From Paracoccaceae bacterium (GTDB taxonomy: Bacteria; Pseudomonadota; Alphaproteobacteria; Rhodobacterales; Rhodobacteraceae): a stretch of 64,000 nucleotides of DNA. The stretch lies in assembly GCA_027486345.1 (NCBI GenBank), contig JAIXPH010000065.1, forward strand, positions 41,721 through 105,720, written 5' to 3'. A model generated the notes under the pieces. It was not told the DNA's origin. It was given only the letters and a program-made list of their open reading frames with translations, and ran no database searches. This document shows positions 1 to 7,735 of the stretch, in pieces (position 1 is the stretch's first letter; the number at the start of each line of letters is the position of its first letter). The position numbers and the translations under genes are program-made.

Positions 1-444
1 GTCCGGCAGGAAACCTGCGCCGAGGTCGCGCGGGAAATCGGCTTGGGCGAGGTGCTCAAGCTTGGCCGGTCCGAGATGATGTCGGGCGGGCGGCGCAAAG
101 AGGCGCTGCTTGGCGACGCGATGGAGGCTGTGATCGCCGCCATCTATCTCGACGCCGGGTTCGAGGCCGCGCGAGCCGTGGTCCTGCGGCTCTGGGGCGC
201 GCGCATCGCTGCGGCGGGCAACCTGTCGCGTGACGCGAAATCGGCCTTGCAGGAATGGGCGCAGGCACGCGGTCTGCCGCCGCCGGTCTATGTCGAGGTG
301 GGACGCTCTGGCCCGGACCACCAGCCCGTCTTCACCGTGCAGGCCCAGTTGTCCAGCGGAGAGACCGCGACCGGTGAAGCCCCCGGCAAACGCCAGGCCG
401 AACAGGCCGCCGCCGCCGCCCTGATGGCGCAGGTGGGGGGCTGA
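1..444 (+). CDS. rnc: Ribonuclease III, 5' end cut by window edge
   Basis: RNase III cleaves double-stranded RNA during rRNA maturation and mRNA processing. The reading frame is open from base 1, so the true start lies outside the window. Visible are the second part of the catalytic domain, with the [14 protein letters not shown] segment that carries the late Asp/Glu metal ligands, and then a C-terminal double-stranded-RNA-binding domain. That domain begins near [13 protein letters not shown] and ends with the usual Ala-rich helix [15 protein letters not shown]. The signature ERNFLEFLGDS part is missing only because of the window edge. It lies 109 bp upstream of era on the same strand, the common alphaproteobacterial rnc-era order. 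Identification is firm. Confidence 0.96.
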   Translation, partial: VRQETCAEVAREIGLGEVLKLGRSEMMSGGRRKEALLGDAMEAVIAAIYLDAGFEAARAVVLRLWGARIAAAGNLSRDAKSALQEWAQARGLPPPVYVEVGRSGPDHQPVFTVQAQLSSGETATGEAPGKRQAEQAAAAALMAQVGG

Positions 445-553
445 GCCCTTTGCGGCTGTGTCACTTGGCTGTCCTTTGCCACAATGGCAGATGGAACTGG
501 CAACCCGGCCCGCTTTGGGCTAAGCGACCCTCTGATCTTGACATGAGGATTCC

Positions 554-1468
554 ATGACCCCTGACACCCGCGCGGGCTTTGTCGCGCTGATCGGCGAGCC
601 GAATGCCGGGAAATCGACGCTTTTGAACCGGATGGTCGGGGCAAAGGTGTCGATCGTGACGCATAAGGTGCAGACGACCCGGGCGCGCATCCGGGGGGTC
701 TGCATGGAGGGTGCCGCGCAGATCGTCTTCGTGGACACGCCCGGCCTGTTCCGGCCGCGCCGCCGTCTGGACCGCGCCATGGTGGCGGCCGCTTGGGGCG
801 GGGCGGCGGATGCGGACATCATCGTGCTGCTGATCGAGGCACATCGTGGCCTGACCGAAGGGGTCGCGGCAATCATTGACAACCTCAAAGACAAGATTCC
901 GCGCGGCACCCCGGTGGCGCTGGCGATCAACAAGATCGACCGGGTGAAGGCCGAAGTGCTGCTCGGTCTGGCCGAAAAGATGAACGACGCGTTCCCCTTT
1001 GCCAAGACCTTCATGATCAGCGCCGAGCGTGGCTATGGCGTGGACGACCTGCGCGAATGGCTGGCGGGGGAAGTGCCCGCAGGCCCATGGTTCTATCCCG
1101 AAGACCAGATCGCCGACCTGCCGATGCGCATGATCGCCGCCGAGATCACCCGCGAAAAGCTGACCCTGCGCCTGCATGAAGAACTGCCCTATCAACTGAC
1201 CGTCGAGACTGAGAAATGGGAGGATCGCCCCGATGGCACCACCCGGATCGACCAGATCGTCTATGTCGCGCGCGACGGCCACAAGGGCATCCTGCTGGGC
1301 GCCAAGGGAGAGACGATCAAGGCCATTGGTCAGCAATCGCGGGCCGAGATTTCGGCCTTCCTTGAGCGGACGGTGCACCTGTTCCTGACCGTCAAGGTGC
1401 GTCCGAACTGGCTGGAGGAATCCGAGCGCTATTCGGAGATGGGGCTTGATTTCAAGGATGGCGACTGA
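554..1468 (+). CDS. era: GTPase Era
   Basis: Era is a GTPase that binds the 3' end of 16S rRNA and assists 30S subunit maturation at the membrane. The 304-residue length is normal. The G1 loop is GEPNAGKST near residue 14, with Ala in place of the common Val. DTPG, NKID and ISA supply the G3, G4 and G5 motifs. The C-terminal KH RNA-binding domain is seen in GHKGILLGAKGETIKAIG. The ATG is preceded by ATGAGGA as ribosome binding site. Genes downstream (DUF1491, recO) follow in the same direction and probably share transcripts with rnc-era, although a GC-rich repeat intervenes at about 1491. Confidence 0.97.
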   Translation: MTPDTRAGFVALIGEPNAGKSTLLNRMVGAKVSIVTHKVQTTRARIRGVCMEGAAQIVFVDTPGLFRPRRRLDRAMVAAAWGGAADADIIVLLIEAHRGLTEGVAAIIDNLKDKIPRGTPVALAINKIDRVKAEVLLGLAEKMNDAFPFAKTFMISAERGYGVDDLREWLAGEVPAGPWFYPEDQIADLPMRMIAAEITREKLTLRLHEELPYQLTVETEKWEDRPDGTTRIDQIVYVARDGHKGILLGAKGETIKAIGQQSRAEISAFLERTVHLFLTVKVRPNWLEESERYSEMGLDFKDGD

Positions 1469-1490
1469 GGTCTTTCGTCTGCTGACCGGG

Positions 1491-1562
1491 GCAGGGGGGC
1501 CGTCTGCCCCCCTCTGGCGCGTGCCGCGCCATTCACCCCCCGAGGATATTTGGCCAGAGAAA
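1491..1562 (+). repeat. GGATAT-type intergenic repeat, copy 1
   Basis: The element carries two GC hairpins, GGGGGG(7)CCCCCC at 1494-1512 and GGCGC(5)GCGCC at 1516-1530. These are followed by CACCCCCCGAGGATATTTGG and an A-rich end. Similar arrangements occur at 16891-16945 and 34841-34893 on the same strand. Elements of this kind, a C-run followed by GGATATTT and a purine-rich tail, are from memory common between genes in Rhodobacteraceae. Their function is unknown to me; a terminator-like or mRNA-stabilising role is a guess. Confidence 0.6.
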
Positions 1563-1576
1563 ACCGGGGCAGCAGG

Positions 1577-1906
1577 ATGCGTCTGACGGCGGAGCTTTGG
1601 GTGTCGGCCTACCTGACGCGGCTGCGGTTGGCGGATATTGCGGTCTATGTGGTGGCCAAGGGCGATCCAACCGCCGGGGCGGTGATCGTCAAATCGGCCA
1701 CTCTGGATGGCCGGGCGCGGGCGTTCCAGCGATCCTTTGATCTGGACAGTGGCGCGCGGGTCTGGGTGGTGCTGGCCGACGGGCCAGAGGCCGAGGTGGA
1801 CGCCATGCTGCGCCGCCAACGCGAACGTGACCGTGATCTCTGGGTGATCGAGGTCGAGGACCGGCAGGGCCGCACCCTGCTGGATGAGCCGGGATTGTCC
1901 GAGTGA
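1577..1906 (+). CDS. DUF1491 family protein
   Basis: A 109-residue cytoplasmic protein of the DUF1491 family, which is widespread in alphaproteobacteria and has no assigned function. The family pattern is visible from MRLTAELWVSAYL at the N-terminus through FDLDSGARVWVVL and DLWVIEVEDRQGRTLLDEP at the C-terminus. I chose the ATG at 1577 (preceded by CAGCAGG) because homologues start with this MRLT segment. An in-frame start at 1550 would add nine residues encoded by the repeat element. The gene sits between era and recO on the same strand, with recO 39 bp downstream. Confidence 0.85.
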   Translation: MRLTAELWVSAYLTRLRLADIAVYVVAKGDPTAGAVIVKSATLDGRARAFQRSFDLDSGARVWVVLADGPEAEVDAMLRRQRERDRDLWVIEVEDRQGRTLLDEPGLSE

Positions 1907-1945
1907 CGGCTTGCGCCGGTGCGGTGCGCGGCGGATAGTCGGGCC

Positions 1946-2668
1946 ATGTTGGAATGGCGCGACGAAGGTGCTGTCCTCTCCATGCGCCCGCATGGCGAAA
2001 GCGCTGCGATCATCGAGGTCTTTACCGCCCATCACGGCCGTCACGCCGGGGTGGTGCGCGGCGGTGCGTCGCGCAAGCTGGCGGCAGTGTTGCAGCCGGG
2101 CTCGCAGGTGGCGGTGGAATGGCGCGCGCGGCTGGAAGGGCATGTCGGGGCCTTTACCGTGGAACCCGTCCGATCCCGCGCGGCGGTCTTGGCGGATCGG
2201 TTGGCGCTGGCGGGGTTGTCGGCCACCTGTGCGCTGCTGCGCTCCGCCCTGCCGGAACGTGAGCCGCATCTGCCGCTGTGGCAAGGCAGCATGGTCCTGC
2301 TGGATGCCTTGGCCGAGGGCGGCGATTGGCCCGCACTTTACCTGCGCTGGGAGATGCAGATGCTGGAGGAGCTGGGCTTTGGTCTGGACCTGTCGCGCTG
2401 CGCGGTGACCGGTTCGCGTGACGATCTGGCCTATGTCAGCCCCAAGACCGGGCGCGCGGTCAGCCGTCAGGGGGCGGGGGATTGGGCGGACCGCTTGCTG
2501 CCCTTGCCGCAGGGGTTGCTGGGGCAGGGGCCGGTCAGCCGTGCGGAACTGGCGCAGGGCCTTGCGATCACCGGGCATTTCCTGACGCGGGAATTGTCGC
2601 CCCTGATGGATGGCAAGCCCTTGCCCGAGGCGCGCGGGCGGCTTTTGGACTTGTTCGCCAAAGGGTAA
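1946..2668 (+). CDS. recO: DNA repair protein RecO
   Basis: RecO works with RecR and RecF to load RecA on SSB-coated single-stranded DNA at gaps. The 240-residue product has the N-terminal OB-fold region (MLEWRDEGAVLSMRPHGES, then HHGRHAGVVRGGASRK, typical RecO sequence) followed by the helical C-terminal domain. The zinc-binding cysteines found in some RecO proteins are largely absent here: only one Cys lies near the GLDLSRCAVTG segment. The start at 1946 matches homologues; an upstream in-frame ATG at 1919 would add nine implausible residues. The era-DUF1491-recO order is common in the Rhodobacterales. Confidence 0.92.
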   Translation: MLEWRDEGAVLSMRPHGESAAIIEVFTAHHGRHAGVVRGGASRKLAAVLQPGSQVAVEWRARLEGHVGAFTVEPVRSRAAVLADRLALAGLSATCALLRSALPEREPHLPLWQGSMVLLDALAEGGDWPALYLRWEMQMLEELGFGLDLSRCAVTGSRDDLAYVSPKTGRAVSRQGAGDWADRLLPLPQGLLGQGPVSRAELAQGLAITGHFLTRELSPLMDGKPLPEARGRLLDLFAKG

Positions 2669-2754
2669 GGAGTCTGTTCCCGACGCGGCGCTGTCGCCAC
2701 CATCGCAGCGGTTGTGCCGGCGCTGCGGCATGATGCCCAAAAGTTAAGCGTATC

Positions 2755-4020
2755 ATGGCCACCAAGAACATCCCCCTTTTCCTGCGCCACAGCCCAACCC
2801 CCAGCGTGCGGGATTTCGCGCTATTGGCGGGGATTGAGGCGGCGGTGCGGGGCACGCTGATCTCGGCCATGCCGCTGACGGTCTATGCCGCCCTTGGCAA
2901 TGCCGAGGATACCTCTGCCGCCTATTTCCACGCCGGGATTGCGGCGCTGATCTGGGGGCTGATGGTGCCGTGGTTCACCAAGGCCATTCCCCGGCGCTGG
3001 ATGTATTCGGGCGGCTGTCTGATGTATCTGGTGGGGATGGTGCTGGCCATTCTGGGCACGGCCCTGACCGTGCAACTCGCGCTGATCTGCCTGTCGATGG
3101 CCACGGCGACGACCTTTGTTTGCTTCAACGCCTATGTGCTGGACTACATCGACCGCGCCGATCTGGGAAAAAACCAGTCGATGCAGATGGTCTTTGCCGC
3201 CGGGCCTTGGGCCATCGGGCCGATGACCGGGGTGTGGCTGCATGGCGTGTCCGGGCCTGCGCCATTCCTGCTGGCGGGTGGCTTTGCCATCACGCTGCTG
3301 GCGGTGTTCTGGGTGCTGCGACTGGGCAACGGCAAGCAGATCCAGCGCGCGAAGAAACCGGCGACCAATCCGGTCGCCTATCTGGGCCGCTTCTTTCGCC
3401 AGCCCCGCCTGATTGCCGGCTGGCTGTTTGCGGTGATGCGGTCCTGCGGGTGGTGGGTCTATGTCGTCTACTTGCCCATTTTCTGCATCGAAAGCGGCTT
3501 GGGCGACCATGTCGGCGGGGTGGCCTTGTCGATTTCGAACGCTTTGCTGTTCATCTCGCCCTTGTTCCTGCGCTTTGCGCGGCGCACCTCGGTCCGGCGG
3601 GCGGTGCGGGTGGCGTTTGGGCTATGCGGGGCCTGTTTCCTGCTGTCGGCGGCCTTTGCGCCGCTGCCTTGGGTTGCTGTCGTGGCGATGATGGGGGCGT
3701 CGATTTTTCTGGTGCTCTTGGATGTCGTGGGCGGCTTGCCCTTCCTGATGGCGGTCAAGCCGTCCGAGCGGACAGAGATGAGCGCTGTCTATTCCAGTTT
3801 CCGCGATGTGTCGGGCATCCTGACACCGGGGGCGGCGTGGCTGGTGCTGCTGGTGGCCCCTCTGCAGGGGGTGTTCGCGGCGGCGGGGTTTGGACTTTTG
3901 ACCGCGTTCGCTGTGGCCGGGCGCCTGCATCCCCGGTTGGGCACGCCCCGCCCGTCAAGCGGTGGGATCAGCGCATCACCCAGCGCGCGGTCGCCAGAAG
4001 CGCCTCTGCCGGGGGAATAA
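2755..4020 (+). CDS. MFS transporter
   Basis: A 421-residue integral membrane protein with about twelve predicted hydrophobic segments, for example AALIWGLMVPWF, MYLVGMVLAILGTALTV and WVAVVAMMGASIFLVLLDVVGG. The layout matches a major facilitator superfamily permease, with a cytoplasmic basic loop (NGKQIQRAKKPATN) between the two six-helix halves. Substrate cannot be read from the sequence. The 3' end overlaps the convergent minus-strand gene by 53 bp, so the last residues (a Pro/Ser-rich tail) are encoded opposite that gene's C-terminus. The start at 2755 is the first ATG before the NIPLFLRHSPTPSVRDFALL segment. Confidence 0.85.
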   Translation: MATKNIPLFLRHSPTPSVRDFALLAGIEAAVRGTLISAMPLTVYAALGNAEDTSAAYFHAGIAALIWGLMVPWFTKAIPRRWMYSGGCLMYLVGMVLAILGTALTVQLALICLSMATATTFVCFNAYVLDYIDRADLGKNQSMQMVFAAGPWAIGPMTGVWLHGVSGPAPFLLAGGFAITLLAVFWVLRLGNGKQIQRAKKPATNPVAYLGRFFRQPRLIAGWLFAVMRSCGWWVYVVYLPIFCIESGLGDHVGGVALSISNALLFISPLFLRFARRTSVRRAVRVAFGLCGACFLLSAAFAPLPWVAVVAMMGASIFLVLLDVVGGLPFLMAVKPSERTEMSAVYSSFRDVSGILTPGAAWLVLLVAPLQGVFAAAGFGLLTAFAVAGRLHPRLGTPRPSSGGISASPSARSPEAPLPGE

Positions 4021-4969
4021 AGCGCATACCCATCCGCGTGACCGCCTTCGCGTTGCTGGCGGTTTCCACATAGCCCAGTTTCGGCAGGATCGACCGGATT
4101 TCCGGATCAAACGGCGCAATCAGCCGGATTATCCACGCGGGGGCGACATGGCGGGCGATGCGGCGGTCAGGATAGGCCGCGCGCAGGATTTGCCCCATTT
4201 CCAAGAAACGGAGCGATCCGGCCGAGGCGATGAAGCGGCTGCCCGCCAAGGCGGGGTCCTCGACCGCCTTGAGGTGCATCAGCGCCACGTCGCGGACATC
4301 GACGACGGGCAGGCCGATGGGGGGCTGCATCGGGTCTTTCGCCGACAACAGGCGGCGCACGACGCTGACGGAACTGCCCGCTTCTGTCCCGATGGGCGGG
4401 CCGAGGACGAGGCCGGGATTGACCGTGGTCAGCGCCAAGTCATTCGCTTTGGCAAACTCCCATGCCGCGCGCTCGGCCATGGTCTTGGACAACGCATAGG
4501 GCGTCGCGGTGGGCGAGGCCGTGTCGCACCAATCGGCCTCGGTATGTTCGGTCCGGCGGCCGTCTTGCAAGATGGCCACGCAGGAAGAGGTCAGGACAAC
4601 ACGTTTGATCCCCGCAGCATGAGCCGCGCGCAGGGCGCGCAGGGTGCCATCGACGGCAGGGCGGATCAGATCATCGGGGTTCTTGGGCTGCGCGATGGGA
4701 AAGGGCGAGGCGGTATGGACCAGCACATCCGCGCCTGCCGCTGCCTCAGCCCAACCATCATCGGCGGTCAGATCGGCCTTGTGCAGCGTCAGGCGGTCCA
4801 GCGCGGCGGGATCGGTCAGATGCGGGCTGAGACCGGCGCGCAGGACATCGCCTTTGGCCGGGTCGCGCAGCGTGCCGCGCAGGCTGTGCCCTGCGTTCAG
4901 CATCTGCACGGCGCAGTGACGCGCGATGAAGCCGGTGATGCCGGTCAACAGAATCGTTTTGGACGACAT
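3968..4969 (-). CDS. NAD(P)-dependent epimerase / dihydroflavonol-4-reductase-like protein
   Basis: An extended short-chain dehydrogenase of 333 residues. The N-terminal Rossmann motif is GITGFIARH (GxxGxxxxH form), followed by the catalytic Ser pair in VVLTSSCVAI and YALSKTMAE containing the YxxxK dyad. The sequence most resembles dihydroflavonol reductase-like and 3-beta-HSD-like oxidoreductases that reduce aldehydes or ketones with NADPH. The exact substrate is unknown. The start at 4969 is set by the glycine-rich motif immediately after MSSKTILL; the longer open frame upstream has no family similarity. It is convergent with the MFS gene and overlaps it by 53 bp. Confidence 0.85.
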   Translation of the reverse strand: MSSKTILLTGITGFIARHCAVQMLNAGHSLRGTLRDPAKGDVLRAGLSPHLTDPAALDRLTLHKADLTADDGWAEAAAGADVLVHTASPFPIAQPKNPDDLIRPAVDGTLRALRAAHAAGIKRVVLTSSCVAILQDGRRTEHTEADWCDTASPTATPYALSKTMAERAAWEFAKANDLALTTVNPGLVLGPPIGTEAGSSVSVVRRLLSAKDPMQPPIGLPVVDVRDVALMHLKAVEDPALAGSRFIASAGSLRFLEMGQILRAAYPDRRIARHVAPAWIIRLIAPFDPEIRSILPKLGYVETASNAKAVTRMGMRFIPPAEALLATARWVMR

Positions 4970-5037
4970 CAAGGGCGCCTCAAACAAGACGGGCGGCGCA
5001 GGATCGCACCGCCCGCCCAACATAGCCCCGATTTGTG

Positions 5038-6705
5038 TCAGTCCAAGAGACGCCGCGCAATCACCTGCGCCTGAATTTCGGCGGCCCCTTCGAAGATGTT
5101 CAGGATGCGGGCGTCGCACAGCAGGCGGCTGATCTGGTATTCCAGCGCAAAGCCATTGCCGCCATGCACCTGCAAGCCGTTGTCCGCACAGGACCACGCC
5201 ACCCGCGCGCCCAGAAGTTTGGCCATCCCGGCCTCAAGATCGCAGCGCTTGTCGTTGTCCTTTTGCCAGGCGCTGAAATAGGTCAACTGGCGGGCCATCA
5301 TGATTTCCACGGCCATCATCGCCAGCTTGCCGGAAATGCGCGGGAAGGCGATCAGCGGTTTGCCGAATTGCTTGCGGTCTTCGGCATATTTCATCGACAC
5401 TTCCAGCGCGGCTTGGGCCACACCGATGGCGCGCGCACCGGTCTGGATGCGGGCGGATTCAAAGGTCTGCATCAGCTGCTTGAAGCCCTGACCTTCGACG
5501 CCACCCAACAGGTTTTCGCCCTTTACGCGGAAATCGTCGAAGTTGACTGTGTATTCCTTCATGCCGCGATAGCCCAGCACCTCAATCTCGCCGCCCGCCA
5601 GACCGGGATCGACAAAGGGGGTCTCATCGGTGCCGGGGGTTTTTTCGGCCAAGAACATCGACAGGCCGCGATAGTCGGTGGTGCCTTCGATGGTGCGGGC
5701 CATGACCGTCATCACATGGGTGCGGGCGGCATGGGTGATCCAAGTCTTGTTGCCGCTGATGGTCCAATCTTCGCCATCACGCCGCGCGCGGGTGCGTAGG
5801 CTGCCAAGGTCAGACCCGGTGTTGGGTTCGGTAAAGACTGCCGTCGGCAGGATTTCCCCGCTGGCGAGTTTCGGCAGCCACTGCGCCTTTTGTTCTGCCG
5901 TGCCGCCGCACAGGATCAGTTCTGCCGCAATCTCAGTGCGCGTGCCGAGCGAGCCCACACCGATATAACCGCGCGACAGTTCTTCCGAGACGACGACCAT
6001 CGACGCTTTGGACAGGCCCAGACCGCCAAACTCTTCGGGGATGGTCAGGCCAAACACGCCCATGTCGGCCAGTCGGTCGATGATCTCCATCGGGATCAAC
6101 TCGTCCTTCAGGTGCCAGCCGTGGGCGTGCGGTGTGACCTGTTCATCGGCAAAGCGGCGGAACTGGTCGCGGATCATCTCAAGCTCGTCATCCAGACCCG
6201 TCGCACCAAAGGTGGCGCGGCCGTGGTTGTCGCGCATCAATTCCACCAGCCGCGAACGGGCGGCAGGGGTGTTCCCTTGGGCCATAAGGGTCACCACCGC
6301 CGCCCCCGGCTGGCCGGGTGTCACGCGCAGGTCCTGCAGCCGCGCGATTTCACCCTGACTCATCGGAATGCCGCCGTGAATCTGTGACAGGTATTCGCCA
6401 AACCCGATCTGAAGGATCAATGCCTCCATCTCGGTGAATTTCCCCTCCGCCTGAATGCGGTGGGCCCAAGCGTCCATCTGGCGCAGGGATTCAGTGTAAG
6501 TGGCCAGCCACGCCAGCGCATGGGCGGCGAATTGGTGTTCTTCCAGCGCGGGGGCCGAGACCTTGCCCGCGATGGTGACCATGCCGCGCAGCGTTTCGCG
6601 GGCGTCGTGAAAGATCGCCTCAACCTCTGGCAAGGCGGCGGCGGTCAGGGACAGAAGATCGGCCAAAAGCGGAGTCTGGGTCATCGGTTGGCCATCATGC
6701 GGCAT
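5038..6705 (-). CDS. mcd: Acyl-CoA dehydrogenase with N-terminal extension, probable (2S)-methylsuccinyl-CoA dehydrogenase
   Basis: An FAD-dependent acyl-CoA dehydrogenase of 555 residues, about 170 longer than ordinary family members. The extra part is N-terminal and largely helical. The dehydrogenase core follows: AVFTEPNTGSDLGSLRTRA in the FAD/substrate region, KTWITHAART, and the C-terminal QVHGGNGFALEYQISRL segment. This architecture, in a Rhodobacterales context, matches methylsuccinyl-CoA dehydrogenase (Mcd), which oxidises methylsuccinyl-CoA to mesaconyl-CoA in the ethylmalonyl-CoA pathway of acetyl-CoA assimilation. Electrons pass to ETF, and etfBA lie at 52.5-54.2 kb. ATG 6705 has GAGGGAC upstream; ATG 6684 is an alternative. 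The acyl-CoA dehydrogenase call is firm and Mcd is likely. Confidence 0.82.
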   Translation of the reverse strand: MPHDGQPMTQTPLLADLLSLTAAALPEVEAIFHDARETLRGMVTIAGKVSAPALEEHQFAAHALAWLATYTESLRQMDAWAHRIQAEGKFTEMEALILQIGFGEYLSQIHGGIPMSQGEIARLQDLRVTPGQPGAAVVTLMAQGNTPAARSRLVELMRDNHGRATFGATGLDDELEMIRDQFRRFADEQVTPHAHGWHLKDELIPMEIIDRLADMGVFGLTIPEEFGGLGLSKASMVVVSEELSRGYIGVGSLGTRTEIAAELILCGGTAEQKAQWLPKLASGEILPTAVFTEPNTGSDLGSLRTRARRDGEDWTISGNKTWITHAARTHVMTVMARTIEGTTDYRGLSMFLAEKTPGTDETPFVDPGLAGGEIEVLGYRGMKEYTVNFDDFRVKGENLLGGVEGQGFKQLMQTFESARIQTGARAIGVAQAALEVSMKYAEDRKQFGKPLIAFPRISGKLAMMAVEIMMARQLTYFSAWQKDNDKRCDLEAGMAKLLGARVAWSCADNGLQVHGGNGFALEYQISRLLCDARILNIFEGAAEIQAQVIARRLLD

Positions 6706-6894
6706 GATCTGTCCCTCGGTCGGAATCGTTTCTGCAACTGCGAAAGACCTAGAGCGGTTTGAACGGCTGGGCAAGAAGATTTCAAAAGACGTGATGTCTG
6801 TGAATGAAAATGTCGCAGGGAAATCCGCGTTGCCTGCGCCCTTGCCCTGCGCTGCGCCGCGTTTCACTCTGCCCCCACCGAGGCTGGAGGGGTG

Positions 6895-7662
6895 ATGGAG
6901 ATGTTCGGTCTGGGTTTGACCCTGGGCGCTTTTGCGGCGGCGCTGGTCGTGGCGCTCTGCGCGGGTTTCGTCAAAGGCGTGGTTGGCTTTGCCATGCCGA
7001 TGATCATGATTTCTGCGCTGTCCTCTTTCATGCCGCCCGAACTGGCCTTGGCCGGTCTGATCGTGCCGACGCTGGTTACGAACCTGTCCCAAGCCCTGCG
7101 CCAAGGGATCAGGCCCGCGATGCAAACGGTCAAGGACTACCGCCTGTTCCTGCGCGCGATGATCGTCTGCATCGCGCTGTCGGGGTTCGGGATGAGCCTG
7201 CTGCCGACCGAGGTGTTGTTTCTGGCCTTGGGAGTGCCGATCACCGCCTATGCCGCATGGCAATTGGCCGGGCGCAGCCTGACCTTCCGGGTGGAGCATC
7301 GCCCGGCGGCGGAAGTGACCTTGGGCGCGATTGGTGGGCTTTATGGCGGGTTTTCCGGCGTCTGGGGTCCGCCGATGCTGGTGTTCCTGCTGTCCACTGG
7401 CGCGGGAAAGGTGGAAACCGTCCGCGCACTGGGGGTGTCGTTTCTGGTGGGGGCCGTAATGCTGCTGGCCGTGCATATCCAGACCGGGGTGGTGACGCTC
7501 TGGACCTTCGCCTTTTCCTGCCTGCTGACCATCCCGGCGCAGATCGGCATGCAGGTGGGCTATTGGGCGCAGGACCGGCTGGACCCGGCGCGGTTTCGCT
7601 GGTGGGCGCAGGTGGTGCTGGTGGTGATGGGGCTGAACCTGATCCGCCGCGCCGTGATGTAA
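6895..7662 (+). CDS. Sulfite exporter TauE/SafE family permease
   Basis: A small integral membrane protein of about 255 residues with seven to eight hydrophobic helices and the family pattern GFVKGVVGFAMPMI near the N-terminus. This pattern is repeated in weaker form in GGLYGGFSGVWGPPMLVFLL, the twofold internal repeat of TauE/SafE proteins. Members export sulfite, sulfoacetate or other organic anions; the substrate here is not known. GGAGG lies 4 bp before ATG 6895; GTG 6892 and ATG 6901 are possible. It precedes an aminotransferase and a glutamine-synthetase-like ligase on the same strand. Confidence 0.87.
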   Translation: MEMFGLGLTLGAFAAALVVALCAGFVKGVVGFAMPMIMISALSSFMPPELALAGLIVPTLVTNLSQALRQGIRPAMQTVKDYRLFLRAMIVCIALSGFGMSLLPTEVLFLALGVPITAYAAWQLAGRSLTFRVEHRPAAEVTLGAIGGLYGGFSGVWGPPMLVFLLSTGAGKVETVRALGVSFLVGAVMLLAVHIQTGVVTLWTFAFSCLLTIPAQIGMQVGYWAQDRLDPARFRWWAQVVLVVMGLNLIRRAVM

Positions 7663-7735
7663 GGCCTCGCCTGTCGCGTTGCATTTGATCAAATTCCGCG
7701 CCATAACGGGATCGACCGTCAGGGACCGTTGCAAG

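Noticed and set aside
461..2740. Very long minus-strand open frame opposite era, DUF1491 and recO
   Set aside because: It is an antisense shadow of high-GC genes: no ribosome binding site, His/Arg/Gln-rich composition, no family resemblance, and it covers three well identified genes. The same applies to the long minus-strand frames at 7241-9292, 19139-21793, 22924-25404, 27339-29762, 35041-36927 and 56684-58321.
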